Shown here: positions 17,376 through 26,405 of the stretch, piece by piece | Position numbering within the stretch: position 1 is the first letter of the stretch | How the letters are laid out: every line of letters starts with the position of its first letter | Assembly: GCA_018830485.1 (NCBI GenBank) | Contig: JAHJRQ010000025.1 | Span: 45,905 to 109,904, forward strand | Origin: Pseudomonadota bacterium | GTDB lineage: Bacteria > Desulfobacterota > Desulfobulbia > Desulfobulbales > Desulfurivibrionaceae | Length of the DNA: 64,000 nucleotides | Direction of reading: 5' to 3' | Position numbers and translations under genes: made by a program | Notes under the pieces: generated by a model | What the model saw: the letters and a program-made list of their open reading frames with translations, nothing else | The model's database searches: none | What the model was told of the DNA's origin: nothing

Positions 17376-18482
17376 ATGCGCGTATTGGTGACAGGGTCGA
17401 GAGGGTTCATCGGCAAGAACCTGGTTGTGCGACTGGGCGAAACCACAGGTTGTGAGGTGTTACGTTTTGATCGTGACGATGCGTTGCCTTCGCTTGTTGA
17501 CAAGGTTTGCCAGGCCGATGCAGTGGTGCATCTGGCGGGCGAAAATCGTCCCAAAAATGTGGCTGATTTTGTTCTGGGTAATGAGGAGTTGACAAAGGCC
17601 CTTTGTGCGGCGGTACAGGCATCCGGACGCAAGATTCCTCTTGTCCTGGCTTCGTCCATGCAGGCGGATCTTTCTAATCCATACGGGAAGAGTAAACATG
17701 CGGCTGAACAGGCTGTGGAGCTACTTGCTTCAGAGACCGGCAACCCTGTAGTGATCTATCGCTTGCCCAATGTATTCGGCAAATGGTGTAAGCCCAACTA
17801 CAACTCAGTGGTGGCGACATTTTGTCATAACATCGTGCATGATCTGCCGATACAGATACATGAACCTTCGACAGTGTTGCGTCTGGTGTATATCGATGAT
17901 GTGGTCTCCGAGTTTTTGTGCGCGCTCGGCTTGATGACCGATGGTGTCCGCAGGGGGGAAGTGGCCCCTGAATATACCATCACACTGGGGGAGTTAGCCG
18001 CGCAGATTGAGGCCTTTCGCAATTGTCGCAGCACCTTGGTTTCCGAGCGTGTTGGGACAGGCTTGGCGCGGGCACTCTATTCGACTTATGTCAGTTATTT
18101 GCCGCCGTCTAAGTTTGTTTATGATTTGCCGCGTTACAGTGACGAACGGGGAGTATTCGTTGAAATGTTGAAAACCCTTGATAGCGGACAGTTTTCTTGT
18201 TTTACCGCGCATCCGGGGGTAACACGGGGTGCGCATTATCATCACAGCAAGACGGAGAAATTTCTCGTCATCAAGGGGTCTGCGCGTTTCGGCTTCCGCC
18301 ATGTCGTGACCAACGAAACCTATGAGATTTTCACCTCGGGGGAAGTGGCCCAGGTGGTTGAGACGGTGCCGGGATGGGCGCATGACATTACGAATGTGGG
18401 AGAAGACGAGATGGTCGTCATGTTGTGGGCCAACGAGATTTTCGACCATAGTCGTACCGATACGATGAGGTGCGAGGTGTGA
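17376..18482 (+). CDS. fnlB: UDP-2-acetamido-2,6-dideoxy-hexulose reductase, SDR-cupin (FnlB/WbjC/CapF)
   Basis: A two-domain enzyme of 368 residues. The N-terminal SDR has VTGSRGFIGKNL and the catalytic NPYGKSKHAAE. From about residue 245 a cupin begins, with the metal-binding cluster RGAHYHHSKTEKF. The cupin epimerises C3 and the SDR reduces C4 to give UDP-L-PneNAc/TalNAc, the intermediate before UDP-L-FucNAc. The ATG at 17376 was chosen because GGAGGA lies five bases before it and the fnlA stop ends two bases upstream. The domain order and length match CapF, so this is a confident assignment. Confidence 0.94.
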   Translation: MRVLVTGSRGFIGKNLVVRLGETTGCEVLRFDRDDALPSLVDKVCQADAVVHLAGENRPKNVADFVLGNEELTKALCAAVQASGRKIPLVLASSMQADLSNPYGKSKHAAEQAVELLASETGNPVVIYRLPNVFGKWCKPNYNSVVATFCHNIVHDLPIQIHEPSTVLRLVYIDDVVSEFLCALGLMTDGVRRGEVAPEYTITLGELAAQIEAFRNCRSTLVSERVGTGLARALYSTYVSYLPPSKFVYDLPRYSDERGVFVEMLKTLDSGQFSCFTAHPGVTRGAHYHHSKTEKFLVIKGSARFGFRHVVTNETYEIFTSGEVAQVVETVPGWAHDITNVGEDEMVVMLWANEIFDHSRTDTMRCEV

Positions 18483-18483
18483 C

Positions 18484-19617
18484 ATGAAAAAATTAAAAGT
18501 CATGACGATCCTGGGGACGCGACCGGAGATAATTCGTTTGTCGCGGGTGATGGCGAAATTGGATCAGCACACGGAGCATGTGCTGGTGCATACTGGGCAG
18601 AACTACGATTATGAACTCAACGAGGTCTTTTTCAAGGATCTTGAAATACGCAAGCCCGATTATTTTCTCAACGCTGCCGGTGCTAATGCTGCCGAGACGA
18701 TCGGGAAGATCATCATAGCGTTGGACGGGGTACTTGTGTCGGAGCAACCGGAGGCAGTGTTGATTCTGGGGGACACCAACAGTTGCTTGGGGGCGATTCC
18801 TGCAAAGCGTAGAAAAATCCCGATATTTCATATGGAAGCGGGGAATCGGTGCTTCGATCAGCGGGTGCCTGAAGAAACGAATCGGAAAATAGTCGACCAC
18901 ACTGCGGATATCAATTTGACCTACAGCGCAATCGCGCGAGAGTATCTCTTGCGGGAGGGGCTGTCTCCGGATCTTGTGATTAAGACCGGAAGCCCGATGT
19001 ACGAGGTGCTTACCTATTACCGTGATGGCATCGAGGGAGCCGACGTGCTTGATCGGTTGGGCATACGATACGGGGAATTTTTCGTTGTCAGTGCCCACCG
19101 GGAAGAAAATGTTGATTCGGACAATAATTTTGGCAAGCTGGTAATGGTGATCAACACGATTGCAGAGCACTACGGAATCCCGGTCATCGTTTCTACACAC
19201 CCGAGGACGCAGAAACGGATCGATTCGATGGGGGTCAAGTTCCATGCCAAGGTGCAACTGCTCAAACCGCTTGGATTCAAGGATTACAATAAGCTGCAAA
19301 TAGCAGCAAAAGCTGTATTGTCGGACAGCGGCACCATCAACGAAGAATCTTCCATTCTCAACTTTCCCGCCCTCAACATCCGTGAAGCCCATGAGCGTCC
19401 TGAAGGCATGGAAGAAGCTGCAGTGATGATGGTTGGGCTGGAGACTGAGCGAGTGATGCAAGCTTTGGCTATTCTGGAAGGCCAGCCTCGTGGCGATAAA
19501 CGCTTGCTTTGTCAAGTGGGTGACTACAGTGTCCCTAATGTGTCAGATAAAATTGTGCGGATTATCCATAGCTACACGGACTATGTAAACCGTGTGGTGT
19601 GGAAGAAGATTAGCTGA
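18484..19617 (+). CDS. fnlC: UDP-N-acetylglucosamine 2-epimerase-like, FucNAc-forming (FnlC/WbjD/CapG)
   Basis: A 377-residue hydrolysing-type C2 epimerase family protein with GTRPEIIRLSRVM at the N-terminus, HTGQNYDYELNEVFF, and the HMEAGNRCFDQRVPEETNRK active-site region. Downstream are SAHREENVD and SDSGTINEESS, both conserved. Being third after fnlA and fnlB, it should convert UDP-L-PneNAc/TalNAc to UDP-L-FucNAc. It starts one base after the fnlB stop. WecB is the main alternative by sequence family, but the operon order settles the FnlC reading. Confidence 0.94.
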   Translation: MKKLKVMTILGTRPEIIRLSRVMAKLDQHTEHVLVHTGQNYDYELNEVFFKDLEIRKPDYFLNAAGANAAETIGKIIIALDGVLVSEQPEAVLILGDTNSCLGAIPAKRRKIPIFHMEAGNRCFDQRVPEETNRKIVDHTADINLTYSAIAREYLLREGLSPDLVIKTGSPMYEVLTYYRDGIEGADVLDRLGIRYGEFFVVSAHREENVDSDNNFGKLVMVINTIAEHYGIPVIVSTHPRTQKRIDSMGVKFHAKVQLLKPLGFKDYNKLQIAAKAVLSDSGTINEESSILNFPALNIREAHERPEGMEEAAVMMVGLETERVMQALAILEGQPRGDKRLLCQVGDYSVPNVSDKIVRIIHSYTDYVNRVVWKKIS

Positions 19618-19622
19618 ACGTT

Positions 19623-20873
19623 GTGAGAGTCTTAATCGTTAGCCAATATTTTTGGCCTGAAAACTTTCGGATTAATGATTTAACTCGTGAGTTAGTGCAA
19701 CGCGGGTACAGTGTCACGGTGTTGACCGGAATTCCCAACTATCCGGCGGGAAAAGTATTTAAAGAGTTTACACAAGATCCCAAGGCGTTTGCGCATTACG
19801 CGGGTGCCCGGGTGTGTCGGGTTCCCATGTTTGTTCGCGGCAGCGGGAGTCTGCGCTTGTTGCTGAATTACTTAAGTTTTGTGGTGGGGGCTTGCGTTTT
19901 CGGGGCATGGCGGTTGCGCGGGCAGGGGTTTGACGTCATTTTCGTTTTTGAGCCATCTCCTGTGACGGTAGGATTACCAGCCGTTTTTTTGGGGTGGCTA
20001 AAGCGTTCCCCCGTGGTTTTCTGGGTACAGGATTTATGGCCAGAAACTTTGGCGGCAGTGGGCGTAGTGCGCTCCCCCAAGGTGTTGGCGGCAATTGGAG
20101 CGCTGGTGCGCTTCATTTACAATCGTTGTGCTCTGGTGTTAGGGCAATCCCATGGGTTTCTGGATAATATTGCTCAATATTGTTCGGATGTTAAAAAAAT
20201 TCGGTATTTTCCGAATTGGGCGGAAGAAGTGTTTCGCTCCACCGATATAGTTTCTGCACCCGAGGTGCCAGCGCAAGCTGGGACCTTCAATATACTGTTT
20301 GCCGGGAACTTGGGAGAGGCGCAGGATTTTCCGGCGGTACTGGACGCAGCGGAGAGTCTGAAAAACAACGCGGCCATTCGGTGGCTGATTGTGGGCGATG
20401 GCCGCATGACCGAGCAGGTGCGTAATGAGGTTGCTCGCCGCGGATTGGCGCATTGTTTCTTGTTGTTGGGCCGCTTTCCACTAGAGCGCATGCCTTCGTT
20501 TTATGTTCATGCGGACGCTGCGCTGGTTTCACTCAAGCGTGCTCCTGTTTTTTCTTTGACTATTCCGGGAAAAGTCCAATCATATTTAATGGCTGGGATA
20601 CCACTGGTGGGCATGCTCGATGGCGAAGGTGCCCGTGTTATTCGTGAAGCCAATGCCGGCTTGGTTTGTTCGGCAGGAGATTCCTCCGGCTTGGCTCAGG
20701 CTGTCTTGAAATTGTCTGCAATGAGCAAAAAAGAAAGAAATCGGCTTGGTGAAAACGGCCGGTCCTATGCGCAAAAGGAATTCAGCCGCGAAGGACTGAT
20801 GGGCCGGCTTGGGGAGTGGTTTGTTGAGCTTGCAAATGCCAACCGGCAAACCACGAAAGAGGGCCGGGAGTGA
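19623..20873 (+). CDS. wbuB: Glycosyltransferase family 4, WbuB-like (L-FucNAc transferase)
   Basis: A 416-residue GT-B glycosyltransferase with a GTG start five bases after fnlC. MRVLIVSQYFWPENFRINDL is typical of WbuB/WbjE proteins, and PSPVTVGLPAVFLGWLKRSPVVFWVQDLWPE is a membrane-proximal motif of the same group. The C-terminal donor domain has FAGNLGEAQDFP and an acidic-poor EX7E region. In E. coli O26/O145 and P. aeruginosa O11 the equivalent gene also follows the FnlC gene, which supports transfer of L-FucNAc (here possibly L-FucNAm). The next gene overlaps by four bases (GTGA). Confidence 0.85.
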   Translation: MRVLIVSQYFWPENFRINDLTRELVQRGYSVTVLTGIPNYPAGKVFKEFTQDPKAFAHYAGARVCRVPMFVRGSGSLRLLLNYLSFVVGACVFGAWRLRGQGFDVIFVFEPSPVTVGLPAVFLGWLKRSPVVFWVQDLWPETLAAVGVVRSPKVLAAIGALVRFIYNRCALVLGQSHGFLDNIAQYCSDVKKIRYFPNWAEEVFRSTDIVSAPEVPAQAGTFNILFAGNLGEAQDFPAVLDAAESLKNNAAIRWLIVGDGRMTEQVRNEVARRGLAHCFLLLGRFPLERMPSFYVHADAALVSLKRAPVFSLTIPGKVQSYLMAGIPLVGMLDGEGARVIREANAGLVCSAGDSSGLAQAVLKLSAMSKKERNRLGENGRSYAQKEFSREGLMGRLGEWFVELANANRQTTKEGRE

Positions 20874-21823
20874 TTTTGGTCACGGGCGCATCCGGTTTTG
20901 TCGGAGGGGAATTGGCGCGCACACTGAAGCGCAAAAAGAGGTATGCCTTGCGATTGGCGGCGCGGAAGGCATCCGAACATTTGTTCGCGCTGGGGGAAGT
21001 CATCCAGATTGGTGATATTTCGGCAGAAACAGACTGGGCGCATGCGTTAACAGGTGTTTCATGCGTAGTGCATTGCGCTGCTCGAGTACACGCGATGAAC
21101 GACACCTCTGCCAACCCATTGGCGGCGTTTCGTGCGGTTAATGTGGGTGGGACGTTGAATTTGGCTCGTCAAGCCGCAACCGCCGGAGTATCGCGGTTGA
21201 TAATGCTTAGCTCAGTCAAGGTAAATGGCGAAGCAACGCTTTTGGGGAAACCTTTTCGCCCGGAGGATCTGCCTGCGCCAGAAGACGCCTACGGTATTTC
21301 AAAGCGTGAAGCAGAAGATGGGCTTCGCCAATTGGCATTAGAAACCGGCATGGAAGTAGTGATCCTTCGACTGCCCCTCGTTTATGGGCCCGGGGTCAAG
21401 GCCAATTTTTTGAGCATGATGCGTTGGATTAATCGCGGGGTGCCATTGCCCTTCGGCGCTATCCAAAACAAACGCAGCTTTGTTGCGCTCGATAATCTAG
21501 TTGATTTGATCATGACCTGCATCGACCACCCAGCCGCAGCCGATCAGACGTTTTTTGTATCTGATGGAGAGGATCTGTCCACAACCGAGTTGTTACGCCG
21601 GGCGGGGCAGGCTTTGGGTACGCCGGCACGCCTGTTTCCTGCGCCAGTGTTTTTTTTACAACCCGTGGCTGCAATGCTGGGAAAACGTGCCTTTGCGCAA
21701 AGACTTTTTGGTTCACTTCAGGTGGATATTTCTAAAACACGGACACTGTTGGGGTGGAGTACTCCCATCAGTGTGGATGAGGGCTTGCGCAGGACCGCGA
21801 AGAAATTTTTAGATAGTTTGTGA
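20870..21823 (+). CDS. WbpV-like NAD-dependent epimerase/dehydratase
   Basis: A 317-residue extended SDR beginning with GTG inside the stop of wbuB. It has VTGASGFVGGELA, the serine in IMLSSVKVNG, and an intact DAYGISKREAE catalytic pair. Sequence character and place directly upstream of wbpM match WbpV/WbjF-type enzymes, which reduce the 4-keto product of WbpM to UDP-D-QuiNAc or D-FucNAc. In the usual wbpV-wbpL-wbpM order the initiating transferase lies between the two; here that gap of about 335 bases holds only a repeat element. The final sugar cannot be decided from the sequence. Confidence 0.82.
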   Translation: MILVTGASGFVGGELARTLKRKKRYALRLAARKASEHLFALGEVIQIGDISAETDWAHALTGVSCVVHCAARVHAMNDTSANPLAAFRAVNVGGTLNLARQAATAGVSRLIMLSSVKVNGEATLLGKPFRPEDLPAPEDAYGISKREAEDGLRQLALETGMEVVILRLPLVYGPGVKANFLSMMRWINRGVPLPFGAIQNKRSFVALDNLVDLIMTCIDHPAAADQTFFVSDGEDLSTTELLRRAGQALGTPARLFPAPVFFLQPVAAMLGKRAFAQRLFGSLQVDISKTRTLLGWSTPISVDEGLRRTAKKFLDSL

Positions 21824-21840
21824 TCCACCGTCATTGCTAA

Positions 21841-21990
21841 GGGAGCCTTGAAAAATCAACTTCCTGTTGATTTTTTAAGCCGCAAAGCCAAAACAAGTTT
21901 TGCCTTTTCTCACATTTTCAACCACTTGCGTGGCTAAAAATGACGGGGCGTCCTGCCCCGCACGGGAGCCTTGAATTTTTCAAGGCTCCC
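21841..21990 (+). repeat. 150-base MITE-like element, copy 1
   Basis: The ends are GGGAGCCTTGAAAAATC and the complement of GAATTTTTCAAGGCTCCC, and the element is flanked on both sides by CTAA (21837-21840 and 21991-21994). The interior is a chain of small hairpins: AAAAATCAA/TTGATTTTT, CAAAAC/GTTTTG, and a final GGGAGCCTTGAA/TTCAAGGCTCCC. It lies 17 bases after the WbpV-like gene and has no coding capacity. A near-identical copy lies at 41586. The rest of the 21824-22157 gap shows nothing further. Confidence 0.85.
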
Positions 21991-22157
21991 CTAAGAGAGT
22001 TGGGAAGAATTTAACAGGGATATTACCAAAGGCTGATTCACAGGAAGGCAGGATTAAGCTCGGATATTTATGATTTGCATCGCAGGCATGGAGATGGTGG
22101 CGGGCTTCGCCGGTCCCGGAAGTTGCAGGCTGATTAACAGGAATGTATGGAAAACCA

Positions 22158-24059
22158 ATGAAATACCAGTTTCGTAAACTGAATTTTTGGATTGTACTCG
22201 GGGTGGACCTTCTGTTGTTGACCGCTGCGCATCTGCTGGCCTACGGGATCCGTTTTGACGGCACGGTGCCCCTGGAGCAGCGGAACAATATCTCAACCGT
22301 CCTTGGTTTTATCCTTCCCGCCAAGCTGCTATTGTTTTATCTGTTCGGCTTGTATCGGGGGATGTGGAGGTACACCTCCCTTGCCGACCTTTTGAACATT
22401 CTCAAGGCGTGCGTGACGGCGGGATTTATTACCTTGGGCGGTATCCTCTTGTTCAACCGTTTTGAGGGGTTTTCCAGGTCTGTCTTTGTGCTTGATGCTC
22501 TGTTGACCTTCCTTTTCATCGCCGGGTTTCGGATCAGTCTCCGACTTTCTTGCCAGAGTTTTTTTTGTCTGCCTTTTTTGCGGGAAGATGCCGGAAAACG
22601 CCAGCGCCGCAAGCGGCTGCTCATCATCGGGGCAGGCGACGCAGCCGAGAAGGTTACGCGGGAAATCAACGACAATAAGGCACTGCCTTACATGGTGGCC
22701 GGATTTTTGGATGACCATTCCGCCAAGATCGGCCAACAGATTCACGGGATTCCGGTTCTTGGACCCATTGCGGATCTTTCGGAGTATGTAATTAAAACCA
22801 AGGCCCAGGAAGTGCTCATTGCCATTCCCTCGGCCAGCCGTGACCAGATGCAGCGGATTGTCGATCTGTGCCGGGCTAGCGAAATTCCGTTCAAGACTTT
22901 GCCCGGCTTGGGGGAGTTGATCAGCGACAAGGTCTCCATTAAAACCATCCGCGATGTCTCGTACAAGGACCTTCTGGGGCGGCCGCCGGTGCGGCTTGAG
23001 ATGGAGCAGATCGGCGATGTTTTGGGGGGGAAGACGGTTCTGGTTACCGGGGCTGGCGGTTCCATCGGTTCGGAGCTCTGTCGCCAGATTGTCCGCTTTC
23101 ATCCTTCCACCCTTGTTCTCATGGACGCCAGCGAACAGAATCTGTACCAGATCGAGATGGAGTTGCTCCACGAATATGGATTTGAGAACTATGTTGCGGT
23201 GCTCGGCAAGGTGCAGGACAAGGCCTTGCTGGAGTCGTTGTTCCCGCATTATCGACCGGCTGTGGTTTTTCATGCTGCGGCCTACAAGCATGTACCCATG
23301 GTTGAGCGCAATCCCTGGGAAGGAGTCTACAATAATATCTTTGCCTCCAAGCGGTTGATGGAGGTTTCGGTGCGGTCCGGGGTGGAACGTTTTATCGTGA
23401 TCTCCACCGACAAGGCAGTGCGGCCCACCAATGTCATGGGCGCCACCAAGCGGATGACCGAGATTCTCATGCAGGGTTTTTGCGAAAAGGCCCGATTGGC
23501 TGGGGCAGGAACCCGGTTTATGGCGGTGCGTTTTGGTAACGTCCTCGGTTCCTCCGGTTCGGTCATTCCTTTGTTCCGGCGGCAAATCGAGCTTGGTGGG
23601 CCGGTTACCGTCACCCATCCGGATATGACCCGCTACTTCATGTCCATCGAGGAGGCGAGTCAGCTTATTCTCCAAGCCGCCACCATGGGCGAGGGCGGGG
23701 AGATTTTTATTCTGGAGATGGGGACGCCGGTGCGGATCGGCCAGATGGCCCGTGATTTGATCAAGCTCTGCGGCAAGGAGCCGGATACGGAAATCGAGAT
23801 CAGGGTCACCGGACTCCGGCCCGGCGAAAAGATGTACGAAGAGTTGATCACCGAGGGCGAGGGGATCGTACCCACCGGCCATGAAAAGATTATGGTGCTG
23901 CGCGGGAACGGCGCTTGTCTGGAAGACTTGCAGGAATCGCTGGAAAATCTTAAGCAATTCGCTTCAACCCATGATGCCGAGGGGATCAAGGCCGAGCTTG
24001 GCAGGCTGATTCCTGAGTATGCATTCCAGGCCAGTGAGTCTGTTTTGCCTAAGGGGTGA
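22158..24059 (+). CDS. wbpM: Membrane UDP-GlcNAc 4,6-dehydratase (WbpM/FlaA1 family)
   Basis: A roughly 633-residue membrane-anchored nucleotide-sugar dehydratase. Four membrane segments fill residues 8-130. They are followed by a first, CoA-binding-like Rossmann fold (LLIIGAGDAAEKV) and then the catalytic SDR domain with TGAGGSIGSEL. The active site ISTDKAVRPTNVMGATKR has methionine in place of the usual tyrosine, as in the large WbpM subgroup. It removes water from UDP-GlcNAc to give the 4-keto-6-deoxy sugar for QuiNAc/FucNAc-type sugars at the base of the O-antigen. The ATG at 22158 has GGAAAA upstream; an in-frame ATG at 22143 adds five residues. Confidence 0.94.
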   Translation: MKYQFRKLNFWIVLGVDLLLLTAAHLLAYGIRFDGTVPLEQRNNISTVLGFILPAKLLLFYLFGLYRGMWRYTSLADLLNILKACVTAGFITLGGILLFNRFEGFSRSVFVLDALLTFLFIAGFRISLRLSCQSFFCLPFLREDAGKRQRRKRLLIIGAGDAAEKVTREINDNKALPYMVAGFLDDHSAKIGQQIHGIPVLGPIADLSEYVIKTKAQEVLIAIPSASRDQMQRIVDLCRASEIPFKTLPGLGELISDKVSIKTIRDVSYKDLLGRPPVRLEMEQIGDVLGGKTVLVTGAGGSIGSELCRQIVRFHPSTLVLMDASEQNLYQIEMELLHEYGFENYVAVLGKVQDKALLESLFPHYRPAVVFHAAAYKHVPMVERNPWEGVYNNIFASKRLMEVSVRSGVERFIVISTDKAVRPTNVMGATKRMTEILMQGFCEKARLAGAGTRFMAVRFGNVLGSSGSVIPLFRRQIELGGPVTVTHPDMTRYFMSIEEASQLILQAATMGEGGEIFILEMGTPVRIGQMARDLIKLCGKEPDTEIEIRVTGLRPGEKMYEELITEGEGIVPTGHEKIMVLRGNGACLEDLQESLENLKQFASTHDAEGIKAELGRLIPEYAFQASESVLPKG

Positions 24060-24169
24060 ACGGTGCTTCTGCGGGGCCGTTTTTTAAAATGCTGCTCACC
24101 AAACAATCTCAGTAGCCAGAGGAATACGCGTCGATCTTCGGCTCATTTTTTTCTTGTGCTGAAAGGTGA

Positions 24170-24298
24170 TGGACATGTAGCAACTCAAAAACCGCGATAT
24201 CCTGTCATTCCGGGGGAGGCCGGAATCAAGTGTTTTCATGCAGTTACAATAAGGCTGGACCCCGGCCTTCGTCGGGGAGACGAGTTGTTACGAGTCCA
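24170..24298 (+). repeat. REP/MITE-like dispersed repeat, copy 1
   Basis: A 129-base segment with inverted ends TGGACATGTAGCAACTC and the complement of GAGTTGTTACGAGTCCA. Two internal palindromes sit around CCGGGGGAGGCCGG and CCCCGGCCTTCGTCGGGG. A clearly related copy lies at 28974-29101. It occupies the space between wbpM and the HicAB pair and has no coding potential. Confidence 0.75.
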
Positions 24299-24334
24299 TC
24301 AAAGTTGGAACGCGGAAAACGGGGTAACTCAGAT

Positions 24335-24562
24335 TTATTTTATCGCCAAAAACGCTTCGGGAGAAATCCCTGCCTGTTTGAGAATGGCGCGGAGGGTTCC
24401 TTCCGGCATGTCTCCGGGATGGTTTGGGATTGTAGTGTATTGATTTGTTTTTTCATTATACCAGATTTCATGACTTCCAGCGGCATGGCGGTCGAAGCTA
24501 AATCCCCGCATTTTGAGTCGCTTGATTATTTCCCGATAGCGGAACCCGGCTAATCGGCCCAT
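24335..24562 (-). CDS. hicA: HicA-type mRNA interferase toxin
   Basis: A 75-residue double-stranded-RNA-binding-fold toxin that cleaves mRNA when not held by HicB. The sequence GFRYREIIKRLKMRGFSFDR, the catalytic GSHEIWYN (conserved histidine in GSH), and IPNHPGDMPEGTLRAILKQAG match HicA proteins in order and length. The ATG at 24562 follows the hicB stop by one base (TAATATG), which makes the two co-translated; a TTG four codons upstream is less likely. It is the downstream gene of a hicB-hicA pair, the reverse of the commoner toxin-first order. Confidence 0.9.
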   Translation of the reverse strand: MGRLAGFRYREIIKRLKMRGFSFDRHAAGSHEIWYNEKTNQYTTIPNHPGDMPEGTLRAILKQAGISPEAFLAIK

Positions 24563-24563
24563 A

Positions 24564-24794
24564 TTAGACACCAACCACTAATGGATAATCGAAGGAATCT
24601 TTCATCGGAGGAAAATTGAAAGTTTTTTGCCTCTCGACTTGGGCTTCCAGAAGTTTCTTGACTACGTCGCGGGCAATTTCCAAGGTTTCGGCGACGGTTC
24701 GGCCTTGGGCAACGAGTCCGGGAATTTCCGTGGAAGTGGCGAGGTAAACCCCTTCCGGTAATTTTTCAATATGAAGGTTGATGATTTGTTCCAT
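24564..24794 (-). CDS. hicB: HicB-family antitoxin
   Basis: A 76-residue protein with the partial RNase-H-like fold of HicB: LHIEKLPEGVYLATSTEIPGLVAQG followed by the helix TVAETLEIARDVVKKLLEAQ. It should neutralise the adjacent HicA toxin. No separate DNA-binding domain is present after the core, so it is one of the short HicB forms that may rely on the complex for autoregulation. It precedes hicA on the minus strand, separated from it by one base. The upstream 279 bases contain a dispersed repeat and the start region of the divergent ATPase gene. Confidence 0.88.
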   Translation of the reverse strand: MEQIINLHIEKLPEGVYLATSTEIPGLVAQGRTVAETLEIARDVVKKLLEAQVERQKTFNFPPMKDSFDYPLVVGV

Positions 24795-24886
24795 GGTCGT
24801 TCTCCAAAGTTTGAATCACATCAAGGCTCATAATATAACATCTTCTTATCGTCAAAGCGAAAGAGAAAGGGGGCATCCATGATAAT

Positions 24887-24946
24887 TCCGGTTTGCCATC
24901 GTGATGGTAAGCCAGCATAATGGGTGAGCGTTGCTTTTGATGGGTT
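24887..24946 (+). repeat. 60-base direct repeat, copy 1 (left of the ATPase gene)
   Basis: The segment starting TCCGGTTTGCCATCGTGATG and ending at GATGGGTTT recurs with few changes at 26615-26673 in the same orientation. The two copies bracket the ATPase gene. Confidence 0.75.
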
Positions 24947-25073
24947 TGAAAAAGGGGGTCGAGGGGGAATTGTGATGTTTTGCGTGATATTGCAATTTTC
25001 TTACAGGAAAACACTCGCTTCGTCTGCGATATTTATCCTTCCAATAAGGACAAATAGTTTGTAGGATATCCCT

Positions 25074-26405
25074 ATGGAAGAACAATATCGTCAGGTTGTC
25101 CGACAAAAAATCGTGGATGCACTCTCTGCTCCTGTGCCGGTGTTGACGCGCCGCGATGTCTGGCTGCCTGCCGTGCCGAACAAGGCAACCGCGGTGATCG
25201 GGATGCGGCGGGCGGGAAAAACCAGCTTGCTCTGGAGAATTTTGGCTGATCGTCTTGCGCAGGGAACACCGCGTGAAGGGTTGCTGTATTTCAGTTTTGA
25301 GGATGAACGCCTGGCCGGCATGCAGGCAAGCGACCTCGATATGCTGGTCGAAGAATACTATCGTCTGTATCCGGAATGGCGGGATCAGCGGCGGGCCACT
25401 TTCTTTCTTGATGAAATCCAGGTCGTTCCCGGCTGGGAAGTGTTTGCTCGCCGGCTTTTGGACAGTGAAGAGATCGATCTGTATCTATCGGGCTCTTCCG
25501 CCCGGCTGCTCTCGCGTGAAGTAGCCACCAGCATGCGTGGTCGCGCCATGGAGTCCGTCGTGCCGCCATTCAGCTTTCGCGAGAGCTTGCGGCATGCTGG
25601 GCGGGAGCCGTTGAAATCACCAGAACACCTGCCCAAGGCCGAGCGATCTTTGCTGGATAAGCACCTGCTCGCTTATCTGGAGCAAGGCGGTTTTCCCGAG
25701 GCGCAGGGGCTGGATGCGCGCAATCGCATTGCCTTGCTGAGTGGTTATGTGGATGTTGTGTTGTTGCGTGATGTTGTGGAGCGTCACGGGGTTACCCAGC
25801 CGCTTGTGTTGCGCTGGATGGTGCGTCAGTTATTGGGCAATGCGGCTTGCGCTTTCAGCGTCAACAAATTCCATGTCGACCTGAAGTCGCAAGGCGTTGC
25901 CGTGGGCAAAGACACCCTGCACAAGTACCTGGGCTATCTGGAGGATACTTTCCTGTTGCGCGGCATCGCCATCGCCGCCGATTCCGAACGGCGTCGAAGG
26001 GTTAATCCACGCAAGGTTTACCCCATCGATACCGGCTTGATTCCGATTTTTGATCGGTCTGGAAAAGCCAACCTTGGCCATGCGCTGGAAACCGCCGTGT
26101 TTGTGGAACTGGATCGGCGCGGCGCCGAAGTCGCCTATGTGCGCACCGCCAATGGTTTTGAGGTCGATTTCCACGCGCGCTATGTCGAAGGCCGCGAAGA
26201 ATTAATTCAGGTCTGTGCCAGCGTCGATCAGCCGACTACTCTCGCCAGGGAAATCAGGGCATTGCAAGACGCGGCCCCGGACTTTCCGCAGGCCGGCCTG
26301 GTGCTGGTTGCGCTGGATCGGCCCGCATTGCTCGACATCCCAGCAGGCGTGACAGTCATTGCTGCCCGCGATTGGCTGCTGGGAGGAAAGGATTTGCACA
26401 GGTGA
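25074..26405 (+). CDS. AAA ATPase with DUF4143 domain
   Basis: A 443-residue AAA-type ATPase of the broad family with a C-terminal DUF4143 nuclease-like fold. The Walker A GMRRAGKTSLLW is near residue 43 and the Walker B ATFFLDEIQVVPGW near residue 103, with an arginine-rich LSGSSARLLSRE sensor region. The C-terminal part contains FEVDFHARY, as in PD-(D/E)XK-like domains of this family. The cellular role of these proteins is not settled; they are common in accessory regions. The gene is bracketed by 60-base direct repeats and sits beside HicAB, which suggests a small mobile or accessory cargo. Confidence 0.88.
   Translation: MEEQYRQVVRQKIVDALSAPVPVLTRRDVWLPAVPNKATAVIGMRRAGKTSLLWRILADRLAQGTPREGLLYFSFEDERLAGMQASDLDMLVEEYYRLYPEWRDQRRATFFLDEIQVVPGWEVFARRLLDSEEIDLYLSGSSARLLSREVATSMRGRAMESVVPPFSFRESLRHAGREPLKSPEHLPKAERSLLDKHLLAYLEQGGFPEAQGLDARNRIALLSGYVDVVLLRDVVERHGVTQPLVLRWMVRQLLGNAACAFSVNKFHVDLKSQGVAVGKDTLHKYLGYLEDTFLLRGIAIAADSERRRRVNPRKVYPIDTGLIPIFDRSGKANLGHALETAVFVELDRRGAEVAYVRTANGFEVDFHARYVEGREELIQVCASVDQPTTLAREIRALQDAAPDFPQAGLVLVALDRPALLDIPAGVTVIAARDWLLGGKDLHR

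Noticed and set aside
22329..23957. 542-codon open frame antisense to wbpM
   Set aside because: It mirrors the codons of the real gene in a GC-rich region and shows no recognisable domain or ribosome binding site; the sense gene is a clear WbpM.
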